DNA of 64,000 nt, taken from positions 4,898,001-4,962,000 of the forward strand of contig NZ_JAFFHZ010000001.1 in the NCBI RefSeq assembly GCF_017052585.1, given 5' to 3'. Of this stretch, positions 38,304 through 46,506 are shown in pieces. Numbering within the stretch: the stretch's first letter is position 1; every line of letters starts with the position of its first letter. Position numbers and translations under genes: made by a program. The DNA comes from Paenibacillus apiarius (GTDB lineage Bacteria > Bacillota > Bacilli > Paenibacillales > Paenibacillaceae). Below the pieces are notes generated by a model, which was not told where the DNA came from, did no database searches, and saw only the letters and a list, made by a program, of their open reading frames with translations.

Positions 38304-39221
38304 TTGGACATCAAACAATTACATTATTTTGTGACGGTCGCCGATCAGTTGAGCTATTCCAAAGCCGCACAAAAACTGCATATATCACAGCCTTCTTTAA
38401 GCAATGCCATTAAAAATTTGGAGCATGAGGTCGGCTCGCCGTTGCTTGAACGAAGCACGAGAAAAATCGAATTGACGGACGCCGGCAACGTATTGTATCA
38501 AAAATCGATTCGGCTTCTTTCCCAAATGAACATTTTGAAAAAAGAGATGGAAGAAGTAAAGCTGACAGGCAGCGGGGAGCTTGTGATTGGCATGATCGAG
38601 TCCGTGAGGCAGTGGGTTCCGAAGGTGATCCGTGAATATCAAGGCCGCTTTCCTTCGATTCATATTAAGCTGATGGAGGTGCTGAGCAGAAAGGCGGTAG
38701 TCGATTCATTGCGGAAATACCATACCCATCTCATCATTACAAACCAGTGCATCCACGCAGACGATATTGAATCGATCCCTTTATATGATGAAAAGTTAGT
38801 CCTCGTGCTGCATCGGGATCACGCTCTATCCCGGAAGGAATCCATTACATTCAAAGAGTTGGAAAGAGAACCCTTCATTATTAGCATGGAAGGATTCCAG
38901 ACGAGGGAAGATATTTTGAAAGCCTTTGCGCTCGAGCAAGCGTCTCCGAACATCAAATTTGAAATTGAACGGTTTGAGACCGCTTTGACATTGGTAAGAG
39001 AAAATCTTGGGGTCGCCATTATCCCTGAAAATTATTTAGTTGAACCGAAGGGTGTATCGATTGTCCGAAAAACGATGGATTCACCTGCGTTGGAACGAAC
39101 GGTCTATTTGACGTTTATGAAAAATCGGTATTTGGCTCCTGCGGTCCAATGCTTTTTGGAAGATATTCAACGCAACTTTGCGCCGGGACAAAAAGCAACG
39201 GATGTTATAGATGAGAGATGA
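38304..39221 (+). CDS. LysR-family transcriptional regulator
   Basis: TTG 38304 follows AAGGGGAG. 305 residues. The N-terminal winged helix is LHYFVTVADQLSYSKAAQKLHISQPSLSNAI (partly), and the C-terminus is a periplasmic-binding-like effector domain. The family usually activates a divergent operon, here hutG-gltS, from the 70-bp AT-rich region between them, in response to a pathway metabolite. The specific ligand is unknown. Confidence 0.9.
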   Translation: MDIKQLHYFVTVADQLSYSKAAQKLHISQPSLSNAIKNLEHEVGSPLLERSTRKIELTDAGNVLYQKSIRLLSQMNILKKEMEEVKLTGSGELVIGMIESVRQWVPKVIREYQGRFPSIHIKLMEVLSRKAVVDSLRKYHTHLIITNQCIHADDIESIPLYDEKLVLVLHRDHALSRKESITFKELEREPFIISMEGFQTREDILKAFALEQASPNIKFEIERFETALTLVRENLGVAIIPENYLVEPKGVSIVRKTMDSPALERTVYLTFMKNRYLAPAVQCFLEDIQRNFAPGQKATDVIDER

Positions 39222-39414
39222 GTCAGCCTAAGTGATTTCCAGCAAAAGCGCATGAGAATCGTCAATAAAAAGGGTGTTCGCACATCGTTTTCTGAAAGCA
39301 TCGGAGACACTTCAATCTGCCTATAGGCGGAGGAGGTTCTCTTTTTCTATGTAAGATGATATTTCCAATATTACACACTGTAGGTATACTTGGGGGAGAA
39401 TGAGCGTTGTGAGT
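39222..39414. other. spacer before the recombinase remnant
   Basis: No gene. It has a short palindrome GCCTATAGGC near 39318 followed by GGAGGAGG. The GGGGGAGAATG at 39392-39402 serves the next frame. A primary cassette insertion site (attI) would be expected about here if the recombinase were an integron integrase, but none can be identified by eye. Confidence 0.3.
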
Positions 39415-39606
39415 ATGAATTTTCCAAATGTTCTTACCGAGCAAGAAGTAATGCGAGTCTTGAAACCCGTTGACTATATCAAGCATAAAGCGTTGCCGGT
39501 TCTGATATATTCGGCGGGGTTACGTGTAGGTGAGGTTTCCCGGTCAGGATAAGAAGCGGCATTTGACGGAACGAACGGTTTAGAATGTATTCGAACAGGA
39601 AAAGGC
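39415..39606 (+). pseudogene. tyrosine recombinase (XerC/integron-integrase-like) remnant
   Basis: ATG 39415 gives MNFPNVLTEQEVMRVLKP, then LPVLIYSAGLRVGEVSR with the first catalytic Arg, then TAA at 39550. In another frame immediately after comes KKRHLTERTV-stop-NVFEQ, matching the part of these enzymes just before the catalytic His-x-x-Arg box. About 60 residues between the two parts, and the whole C-terminal catalytic half, are missing. It stands directly upstream of the cassette array and in the same orientation, so it is the best candidate for the lost recombinase of that array. Confidence 0.75.
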
Positions 39607-39638
39607 AAGGCATTGGTATAATAATGGGAGGTAAAAAA

Positions 39639-40280
39639 ATGGAAGGTATTAACATTAAAGATATATGCGAAGATATTCTTCGTGAGAGAAAGATAAAGAA
39701 GAAGTCGATGCTCATTGGAATTGATGGGTGTGGAGGTGCTGGTAAAAGTACCCTTGCATCGAAATTAAAAAATGAATTTGATTCAATAAATATAGTATCT
39801 ATTGTTCATATGGATGATTTTTATTTGCCTTCTAAGCAAAGGAAAGAAGAAATAAAAGACCAAAATTTAATTGGAAGAGATTTTGATTGGAGAAGATTAT
39901 TAGAGCAGGTCTTAAAACCAATCTACAATGGAGTAGAAGCTTACTATCAAAGATATGACTGGAATCAAGATAAACTTATAGAGTGGGATAAAGTTCCTTC
40001 AGGGTTGGTGATAATTGAAGGTGTTTATTGTCTTAGAAGTGAGCTTTACGACTATTTCGATTATACAATTTGGATAGAAACAGACTATGGAACTCGGTTG
40101 GCTAGAGGAATTGAGCGAGACGGTGAGAATATGAGGGATACATGGGAAGAAATTTGGATGCCTGCGGAACAGCAATATGTAGAAGTGGAAAAACCATATA
40201 AGAAAGCAAACTTAATTATTGACGGATCTGGTAAAGGAGATCATTTAACGGACTATATAAGAGTAGTAAATAAAGATTAG
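39639..40280 (+). CDS. uridine-kinase-like P-loop phosphotransferase
   Basis: ATG 39639 follows GGGAGG with 7-base spacing. 213 residues. Walker A is GIDGCGGAGKST, followed by HMDDFYLPSKQR and the catalytic-region pattern LVIIEGVYCL, as in the uridine kinase/phosphoribulokinase family. Substrate uncertain. It is the first gene after the recombinase remnant and ends 28 bp before the first cassette site, so it may be the first cassette's cargo. Confidence 0.85.
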   Translation: MEGINIKDICEDILRERKIKKKSMLIGIDGCGGAGKSTLASKLKNEFDSINIVSIVHMDDFYLPSKQRKEEIKDQNLIGRDFDWRRLLEQVLKPIYNGVEAYYQRYDWNQDKLIEWDKVPSGLVIIEGVYCLRSELYDYFDYTIWIETDYGTRLARGIERDGENMRDTWEEIWMPAEQQYVEVEKPYKKANLIIDGSGKGDHLTDYIRVVNKD

Positions 40281-40307
40281 TATTGGTAACTCAAGAAGTT
40301 CGGGACA

Positions 40308-40401
40308 GCGAATAACACTGCATTCACGCATCGGCTAAGCGCATCGTTCCCGGCCTAGCATCCTTAAGTCGGTGAGGGTTCGTGAATGCAAGAACGTTAG
40401 A
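40308..40401 (+). repeat. attC-like site 1
   Basis: The 5' end is GCGAATAAC-ACT-GCATTCACG and the 3' end is CGTGAATGC-AAGAAC-GTTAGAT. The arm differs from its neighbours by T to C, and the opposite arm by the matching A to G, a compensatory change. It is the shortest of the well-formed sites. Confidence 0.8.
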
Positions 40402-40478
40402 TGAAACCTGTGCAAGATAAAATAATAAAAAACAAAAAAGATAATTTAATATAAATCACATTAATGGAGGTGTATCAA

Positions 40479-40928
40479 ATGTTGATACTAGAACGAGCAA
40501 TAAAAAATGATGCACAAAAACTTGCTGAAATACAAAAGGCCAGCTTTGATGAAGAATCAAAACATTTCAATAATAACGAAATCGGTGGTCCACTAGGATA
40601 TGATTCCATAAGTTGGCAAGAAGAGATGATGCAAAATTGTATATATTTCAAGGTGCTCTTTAATGGAGAAATAATAGGGGGGGCTTTGATATTTATAGAA
40701 AGCAATCAAGTACATAATCTAGGAAGAATTTTTATTGATCCAAATTTTCAGAATCAAGGAATCGGTATGAAAGTAATGAACGAAATCGAAATAAACTTTC
40801 CGGATAGCACGAAATGGTGGCTTGATACTCCTAGTTGGAGTGTCAAGAATCATCATTTCTATACCAAGTGCGGGTTCACCAAAGTTAGAGAAGAAGATGA
40901 CCTATACATTTTTGAGAAGACTTTATAG
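40479..40928 (+). CDS. GNAT-family N-acetyltransferase (cassette)
   Basis: ATG 40479 follows GGAGGTG. 149 residues. The acetyl-CoA motif A is RIFIDPNFQNQGIGMKVMNEI; motif B region is WWLDTPSWSVKNHHFYTKCG. It acetylates an unknown small molecule or protein amine. It is cargo of the cassette between sites 1 and 2. AT-rich codons and a self-contained ribosome binding site are typical of the array. Confidence 0.88.
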   Translation: MLILERAIKNDAQKLAEIQKASFDEESKHFNNNEIGGPLGYDSISWQEEMMQNCIYFKVLFNGEIIGGALIFIESNQVHNLGRIFIDPNFQNQGIGMKVMNEIEINFPDSTKWWLDTPSWSVKNHHFYTKCGFTKVREEDDLYIFEKTL

Positions 40929-40969
40929 ACTTATTCTTTTATGGCGTTTTCAGGGATGGCACAGTCATC

Positions 40970-41115
40970 GTCTAACAACGTATTCACGCTGCGAGACCTG
41001 ACGGTTCCTTGGTCTGCATGAGGTTTTTCGGAGAAGCGGATCAGCAGACAACCCTGAGAGGCTAAGTGGCTTAGCCACTTAGCCTCTCGGTTTCGTGAAT
41101 ACAAGAACGTTATAC
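40970..41115 (+). repeat. attC-like site 2
   Basis: Ends are GTCTAAC-AAC-GTATTCACG and CGTGAATAC-AAGAAC-GTTATAC. A strong inner stem, GAGAGGCTAAGTGGC with GCCACTTAGCCTCTC, lies at its centre. Its 5' TCATCGTCTAAC pairs with the cassette start GTTAGATGAAA. Confidence 0.85.
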
Positions 41116-41266
41116 GCAAGTTCGTTAAAGCTTTTATAAAACAACTACGTTCTCAAAATCTTTTTTTAAACTAGGTATATTTATTCATAAAAGATAAAGG
41201 GAGAGAGACAATAGGAAGACCATTTATAAGATGGATTTTCATTGAATGCCTACAAGAACGTTAGAC
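41116..41266 (+). repeat. gene-free cassette ending in a truncated attC-like site 3
   Basis: Only the 3' end survives (GAATGCCTACAAGAAC-GTTAGAC, 41244-41266). The 125 bp between it and site 2 contains no convincing gene. Confidence 0.55.
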
Positions 41267-41311
41267 GAAATAACTTCAGAAACTATAAAAAAAACAGAAA
41301 GAGTGAAAAAT

Positions 41312-42016
41312 ATGAAAATAAAAGCGATACTTTTTGATTCAGGACGAGTTTTGAATCACCCCAGAACAGGACATTGGTTTATTCCACCCAATTTTTATAA
41401 ATATATTGATAAACCTGTATTTGAAAAGCAAGGAACTGATGTATTACAAAAGGTGTTTCAAATTTGCTTAAAGAGATTAGATGAGCAAGATTATGTTTTA
41501 ACTGAACAAGAAGAATATGAATTGTTTGTAGAATTTTATAGTGAATTTGCTGATCAACTTCCACAATTACAACTAACAAAAACAGAAATAGAATGTATCG
41601 CGTACGATACAGTGTATAATGACGAGAAATTCTTATTCCATGATGATGTGTTTGATGTTATCCCAAGATTAAGTGCTGCCTATAAATTAGGTGTTGTTTC
41701 GGATACATGGCCTTCATTAGAAAGGGTTTTTGTTAATCTAAATTTACGGAATTATTTTTCATCTTTTGTTATGTCGTCCATATTAGGAGTTAGGAAACCT
41801 AATGAACTTATGTATATGACTGCTTTGAAGGAACTGAATGTTAATCCCAATGAGGTTATTTTTGTAGATGACAACATTCATAACTTGGAAGGCGCGAAGA
41901 AGTTAGGTATACATACTGTATGGCTTTTAAGAGGCAGTGAAGAAGTTATTAATGGAGATTATAAAAGTATTAAGGATCTATTTGAATTTGAGAGATTACT
42001 TGAAGGAACTTTGTAA
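41312..42016 (+). CDS. HAD-superfamily hydrolase (cassette)
   Basis: ATG 41312 is chosen because the HAD fold starts there; an upstream in-frame ATG (41246) lies inside the attC remnant and would add MPTRTLDEI. 234 residues. Motif I is FDSGRVL (nucleophile Asp), motif II VVSDTW, the Lys motif is RKPNELMY, and motif IV is VFVDDNIHN. It is close to YihX/epoxide-hydrolase-like HAD phosphatases. Its start and the end of its downstream site pair (TTCGT-TAAC type), as expected for one cassette. Confidence 0.88.
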   Translation: MKIKAILFDSGRVLNHPRTGHWFIPPNFYKYIDKPVFEKQGTDVLQKVFQICLKRLDEQDYVLTEQEEYELFVEFYSEFADQLPQLQLTKTEIECIAYDTVYNDEKFLFHDDVFDVIPRLSAAYKLGVVSDTWPSLERVFVNLNLRNYFSSFVMSSILGVRKPNELMYMTALKELNVNPNEVIFVDDNIHNLEGAKKLGIHTVWLLRGSEEVINGDYKSIKDLFEFERLLEGTL

Positions 42017-42044
42017 TTGATATTCAAGAATGTGAAGTTACTTC

Positions 42045-42201
42045 GTATAACAATGTAACTACGCTGCGGGCTTTGCCCTTAGTTCGCGAGGAGTAATAAG
42101 AAAAGAAGATCGGCGAACAACCCTGCGAGGCTAAGTCCGTCGGACCCGGTCGCTGGAGCTCCCTTAAGCCTCTCGGGTTCGTAGATACCTGAACGTTATA
42201 C
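42045..42201 (+). repeat. attC-like site 4
   Basis: Ends are GTATAAC-AAT-GTAACTACG and CGTAGATAC-CTGAAC-GTTATAC. Here both arms carry CTACG/CGTAG in place of TCACG/CGTGA, a compensatory pair. The inner core holds GCGAACAACCCTGCGAGGC, shared by many sites. Confidence 0.85.
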
Positions 42202-42225
42202 GACATATGACAAGGGAGTTTGGAA

Positions 42226-42825
42226 ATGAATCAATACATATTAGATACAAAATTTGCTGCCGAAGAATTAATAAAACTTATTCGATATGAAGAAAGTCAA
42301 CTTTTAAAATTAGAAGAATTGTATGTGGAAAGAAAAAAACATCATGATTTTCTTCATGATGATTTTAGAAGAAAAGAATTTGATCCAGATGATCACTTCA
42401 ATGAATTCCAAATGATGCACGCTTTTAATAAACAAGCTGATTACCAACAAAAGGTTTTACAACCTATTTTAGATGAAATTAAAATCCTTGAAGATTCAAT
42501 GGAAAATAAGAAATACTCTATTAGTTCTCTTTCTGGGTCACTTCTACAAATTGCAAAACAAGGGATAAGTTTCGTCCATCATGGTTTAGTTAATTGTAAA
42601 GATGGTAGACAGATTCGAAATGATGTTTTGAAGAATGTTATTTGGCAAGGCAGAAATCAGTCTATACATTTTGAAGAAGGGAACTATAAAAAACCTTTAA
42701 GAGATTGTTTTAATAATTTAGGATATACAACTGTTCCTTTGAGGAATTTGGGAAAAGAAATTATTGATATCTTGGGCTGGACGAGCTATCAAAAATATGA
42801 AAATGACATGAACTCATTATTATAA
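42226..42825 (+). CDS. HEPN-like protein (cassette)
   Basis: ATG 42226 follows GGGAG. 199 residues, all helical in appearance. The N-terminal half is rich in Glu/Lys heptads (LLKLEELYVERKKHH). The C-terminal half ends in a HEPN-like core, IWQGRNQSIHFEEG, with the RNxxxH signature of HEPN ribonucleases, followed by LRDCFNNLG. HEPN proteins commonly act as toxins or phage-defence RNases. Cargo between sites 4 and 5; no antitoxin gene is visible in the cassette. The family call rests on one motif and the fold pattern. Confidence 0.55.
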   Translation: MNQYILDTKFAAEELIKLIRYEESQLLKLEELYVERKKHHDFLHDDFRRKEFDPDDHFNEFQMMHAFNKQADYQQKVLQPILDEIKILEDSMENKKYSISSLSGSLLQIAKQGISFVHHGLVNCKDGRQIRNDVLKNVIWQGRNQSIHFEEGNYKKPLRDCFNNLGYTTVPLRNLGKEIIDILGWTSYQKYENDMNSLL

Positions 42826-42863
42826 TAAGCAATTTGTTGCATCTCAAAGAAGCGTCATACGTC

Positions 42864-43023
42864 ATATAACAATATGTTCACGCATCGGGGGACAAGCCTC
42901 CTCGGTCCCGGAAGATCAGTCGAAGATGTAGTTGCCGGGACACATCCGCACCACATAACCCATCGCGGCCGGCCCTATGGGCCTTAGGGTGGTAGGGACG
43001 TCGTAAACACGGTAACGTTATCT
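42864..43023 (+). repeat. attC-like site 5
   Basis: Ends are ATATAAC-AAT-ATGTTCACG and CGTAAACAC-GGTAAC-GTTATCT. Its 5' GTCATACGTCATATAAC pairs at 15 of 17 positions with the start of its own cassette, GTTATACGACATATGAC. Confidence 0.8.
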
Positions 43024-43225
43024 GAAATCCACGCAATCAATGTCAATGAGGTGAAGTGAACTGAAGGAGAAAACACCGTATTCACGCTGCGTCGCTGGCG
43101 CTCCTTGGTCTGTCAGATGAAATATAGAAAGCGGTTTCGGACAGACGACCCTGCGAGGCTAAGTCCGTCGGACCCGAGCGACAAGCGCCCATCCTCTCGG
43201 GTTCGTGAATACAAGAACGTTAGAT
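43024..43225 (+). repeat. gene-free mini-cassette and attC-like site 6
   Basis: About 45 bp without a gene are followed by the site at 43068-43225. Ends are AGAAAAC-ACC-GTATTCACG and CGTGAATAC-AAGAAC-GTTAGAT. Inner core CTGCGAGGCTAAGTCCGTCG is shared with other sites. Confidence 0.8.
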
Positions 43226-43249
43226 GAAATTGTCGTAAAGGAGAAAAAA

Positions 43250-44131
43250 ATGTATCAGCATCTTAATGAAGTACAACAACTCCTCAAAAATTACATTGAA
43301 ACAATACCTAATACATTTTCGAAGGTTTTTTACCAAAGTAGAATAAATCGATTTTTCGAAGATTATATGTCCAAGAGTTATAATTCCGCTAGACCATTAA
43401 ATACAATCAATTTTCATGATATTAATACTTTTATTGAAGACCTGGATTCTTCAAATGCGGAGAAAATGAATTATTATTATGCCTTCTCTGGTTTCTTTAA
43501 GTATACTTATCATACCGATAGAATACCAACGGACGTTATGAAAGGAGTTAACAAGCCACAGGTTATTTTAAAAGAAAAGAAATATATAGATAATAAATCA
43601 ATTAATAAACTAAAAGTATTTGTGAATGAAACTACAGAACCCATCGAAGATCGGCTGCTAGTTGGATTATTTTTATATAGTGGACTGAGCAGAAAGTATA
43701 TAGCTAATCTAACACAATATCAGATTAGTTTTGGCAATAGGTTTATTTCATTATTTTTTGACTTTGGAGATATTACTCGTTGTATTCCTCTGAATACTAA
43801 TCTTGCGACATTAATTAAGTCATATTTCGAGAGTCTTGATATTATTAACCCTTACGAGAAGATCTTTAAATTAGATGAAAACTATATTAGTGAGAAAATA
43901 AAAATATTAAGCAAAAATATTACTGAAAAAACTTTTACTCCGACAGATTTTTCAAATACATTCATTCAACATGCATTACAAGCAGGTAACGATATTTTAA
44001 CAATAAGTGAATTGACAATGGAATCTGTTAGTACAATTATGAAGCATGTCGCAATTGATGAAGAAGAAATAATAAATAAGCAGATACAAATCCTTGAGGG
44101 TATATTCGAAGGGGACGACAACATCACCTAA
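43250..44131 (+). CDS. tyrosine-recombinase-like protein lacking catalytic residues (cassette)
   Basis: ATG 43250 follows AAAGGAG; the frame also runs back to GTG 43205 inside the site (NTRTLDEI). 293 residues. The N-terminal SAM-like helical domain has FSKVFYQSRINRFFEDYM. The catalytic-domain scaffold is seen in LLVGLFLYSGLSRKYIANL and DFSNTFIQHALQAGNDILTI. Compared with XerC/integrase boxes, the first Arg is Ser (GLS), His-x-x-Arg reads TDFS, the Gly-His pair is Met-Glu and the Tyr is absent. It may bind DNA as an accessory or regulatory factor. Confidence 0.7.
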   Translation: MYQHLNEVQQLLKNYIETIPNTFSKVFYQSRINRFFEDYMSKSYNSARPLNTINFHDINTFIEDLDSSNAEKMNYYYAFSGFFKYTYHTDRIPTDVMKGVNKPQVILKEKKYIDNKSINKLKVFVNETTEPIEDRLLVGLFLYSGLSRKYIANLTQYQISFGNRFISLFFDFGDITRCIPLNTNLATLIKSYFESLDIINPYEKIFKLDENYISEKIKILSKNITEKTFTPTDFSNTFIQHALQAGNDILTISELTMESVSTIMKHVAIDEEEIINKQIQILEGIFEGDDNIT

Positions 44132-44289
44132 CACCATATTCACGCTACGGGGCATTTGCCCCTTGATTCGCAGGATACGATAAGCAGAGAAGTTGAATCA
44201 GCGAACAACCCTGCGAGGCTAAGTCCGTTGGACGCGGTCGTTGGCACTCCCTTAAGCCTCTTGGGTTCGTAGATACAAGTACGTTATCT
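44126..44289 (+). repeat. attC-like site 7
   Basis: Ends are ACCTAAC-ACC-ATATTCACG and CGTAGATAC-AAGTAC-GTTATCT. The stop codon of the preceding gene lies within the 5' end. CATCACCTAAC matches the complement of its cassette start GTTAGATG with one change. Confidence 0.8.
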
Positions 44290-44324
44290 GAAACCGGTGC
44301 ATTCGTAAAAGAGGAGGTGATTCA

Positions 44325-44756
44325 TTGAAGTATGAAGATCTGATGGATCTTAAGGGCATTTTTTTCTTAGGTCTTAATGAACCCACTTGTAATTCATTGA
44401 GACTCTATTTTAGTAGGAGTAAGTTAAGTGACACCCCAGAACCCTTGGTGGTTGCCGATAAGAACTTTGGTGATAGTTATTCGATTGATATAGATGAACA
44501 ATCTTCAATTATTCAAATCTATTTTGAAAGATATATTGGTTATTCAGTATTGAATGAGTTGTTCACTGCATGGGACAACTATTAAGAGTTTTCAGGGAAA
44601 GCTTTTAGAATATATACCAAATCAAGATATCTAGATTATATTTCTGTCGGGACTTTTGCATCTGAAGATTTTCCGGGATCATTCAAGCACTATGGAATAG
44701 TTTGTTATGATCACATAATTGATGTGGTATCAAGCGTCCAGCGATACCAGAAGTAA
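44325..44756 (+). pseudogene. unknown cassette protein with internal stop
   Basis: TTG 44325 follows GAGGAGGTG. The frame gives MKYEDLMDLKGIFFLGLNEP and reaches TAA 44583, then stays open through EFSGKAFRIYTKSRYLDYIS to TAA 44754. A 143-residue acidic protein therefore seems to have been cut by one nonsense codon. The alternation of strands and charged residues suggests a small immunity-like or regulatory fold, but no family is recognised. Confidence 0.6.
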
Positions 44757-44796
44757 GAAGAGACTTGTTTAAGTAATTCGAAGAAGGCACTGCATC

Positions 44797-44881
44797 AGAA
44801 AACACCGTATCTACGCTGTGGGCTCCGCTCTTGGTTCGCAAGTAGTGGTGAGCATAGAAGTCGATTCAGCGAACACCCCTG
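44797..44881 (+). repeat. attC-like site 8, 5' part
   Basis: Starts AGAAAAC-ACC-GTATCTACG. CAGAAAAC pairs with its cassette start GTTATCTG. It is interrupted after GCGAACA-CCCCTG by an IS21-type element; the rest is at 47303-47386. Confidence 0.85.
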
Positions 44882-45019
44882 TGTTTATTGCATACTAAAA
44901 ATGCCGAAAATTGCAGCGTAAAAATGCTCAAGTGAAATGCAAAAAAGAGGCACTTGCCAGCACCCCAATATCCTCCTATCGTTAGGTTTGCTGAGAACAT
45001 GACGAAGGAGACTGGAAGG

Positions 45020-46422
45020 ATGCTGAAAATGCCCCAACAAGAGTATATCAAATTTTTACGCGAAGCAGAAGGCTGCTCAGTGAGCGAAATCGCAAGGCAG
45101 GTGGGCATTCACTGGCGAACGGCCAAACGTTATGCCGACCAGGACGACTGGAACGCCGCACTTCGCAAGCGCAAAAGCCACAGCCCAGTAATGGGCCCGT
45201 TTATGGAGGTGGTCGACACCTGGCTGGAGGAAGACCGGCTGCTCCCCCGCAAACAGCGGCATACCGGCGTTCGGATCTTCCAGCGACTGCAGACGGAATA
45301 TGCATTTGCAGGCGGACAACGAACGGTGCTCGCCTACGTCAAGCGACGCAAAAGCGAAATGGAATTGGAGCGCGCTAAATCTTACGAGCGGCTGGAGCAC
45401 CCGCCCGGAGAAGCACAGGTGGACTTCACGACCATTCAGGTCAGCCAGCATCAGCAATTGCTGACCTACAAGCTACTGGTAGTGTCGTTCCCTTACAGCA
45501 ACGCGGCTTTTGTGTATCCCACACCGGCGGAAAACCAGGAATGCTTTCTGGAAGGCATGAAGCAATGCTTTCAGCAAATAGACGGCGTTCCCCGGCGCAT
45601 CTGGTTTGACAATCTGTCAGCTGCGGTGGTGCATGTAGAGAAGCATGGCGAGCGGCAACTGACGGAAGGCTTTCAGCGCTTCTGCGCTCATTACCGGATG
45701 GAGGCGGTGTTTTGCAATCCCTACAGCGGCCATGAAAAAGGACATGTAGAAAGCAAATGCGGCTATGCCAAGCGCAACTGGGCAGTGCCGATTCCGGCCT
45801 ATGAGAGTCAGGAGCAACTGGCGGCCACCCTTGCCGAGCAAGCTCGGCAGGACCGGGAACGCGCTCATTATGCCAAGGGAGAGCGAATCGCCGACCTCTG
45901 GGGGGCCGACCGCCGAGAACTGCTCACCTTACCGGAGACGGGCTATGAAGCCTTCCGCATGAGCGCGGCGATGGTGAACAAGTATGGAGAAATCCAAGCC
46001 GAAGGCACGACGATTCCATTGGCGGGACTGGTTCCGCCAGGCCGTGAGGTGCTGATCCAGACGTTTTGGGACGCTTGGTCATCCTGACCGAACAGCAGCA
46101 GGTGGTACGGGAGGTGCCGCGGCCGTATACGGGGCGCACCGCCGAGATTCCGTGGGTGCAGGTGTTTTCCAATCTGCTGCGCAAACCGCGCAGCGTCACC
46201 CATTCGCAGTTCATTCGCATGCTGCCGGAGTCGATTCAGCGATACGTCGGGATGACCGACCTGACCGTGCGCAAGGAACGGCTGCAGGCGCTGGCTCACT
46301 GGTGTGGCGTGTATGCAGTAGAGCAGATTCAGCAGGTGCTGGAGGCGTCGGACAGCGAGGCAACCGTGGCCCAGTTGACGGCGGCTTTGAGCCTGAAGCA
46401 AGCGATCGGGATATTCCGGTGA
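45020..46422 (+). pseudogene. istA: IS21 transposase IstA, frameshifted
   Basis: ATG 45020 follows GAAGGAG. The N-terminal helix-turn-helix is GCSVSEIARQVGIHWRTAKRY. DDE residues are visible in QVDFTTI, FDNLSAAV and HEKGHVESKCGY. The frame shifts near 46070, after VLIQTFWDAW, into RLVILTEQQQVVREVPRPY and ends at 46422. Without the shift the length is about 465 residues, as expected. Confidence 0.9.
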
Positions 46423-46506
46423 CGTGGACGGAGACGCTTTCGCCGCCTGGCACGCAAGGCGGCCCATCCCTGCAGTGCTATGACCGCCTGATGGGGGTGA
46501 GCTGAT

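Noticed and set aside
40931..41119. Small minus-strand ORFs over attC-like sites (also 42024-42206 and 55227-55424)
   Set aside because: They coincide with the structured repeats, lack ribosome binding sites and are not conserved between sites.
43250..44131. Cassette recombinase-like protein as the active integrase of the array
   Set aside because: All catalytic positions are replaced and the gene lies within a cassette rather than at the head of the array.
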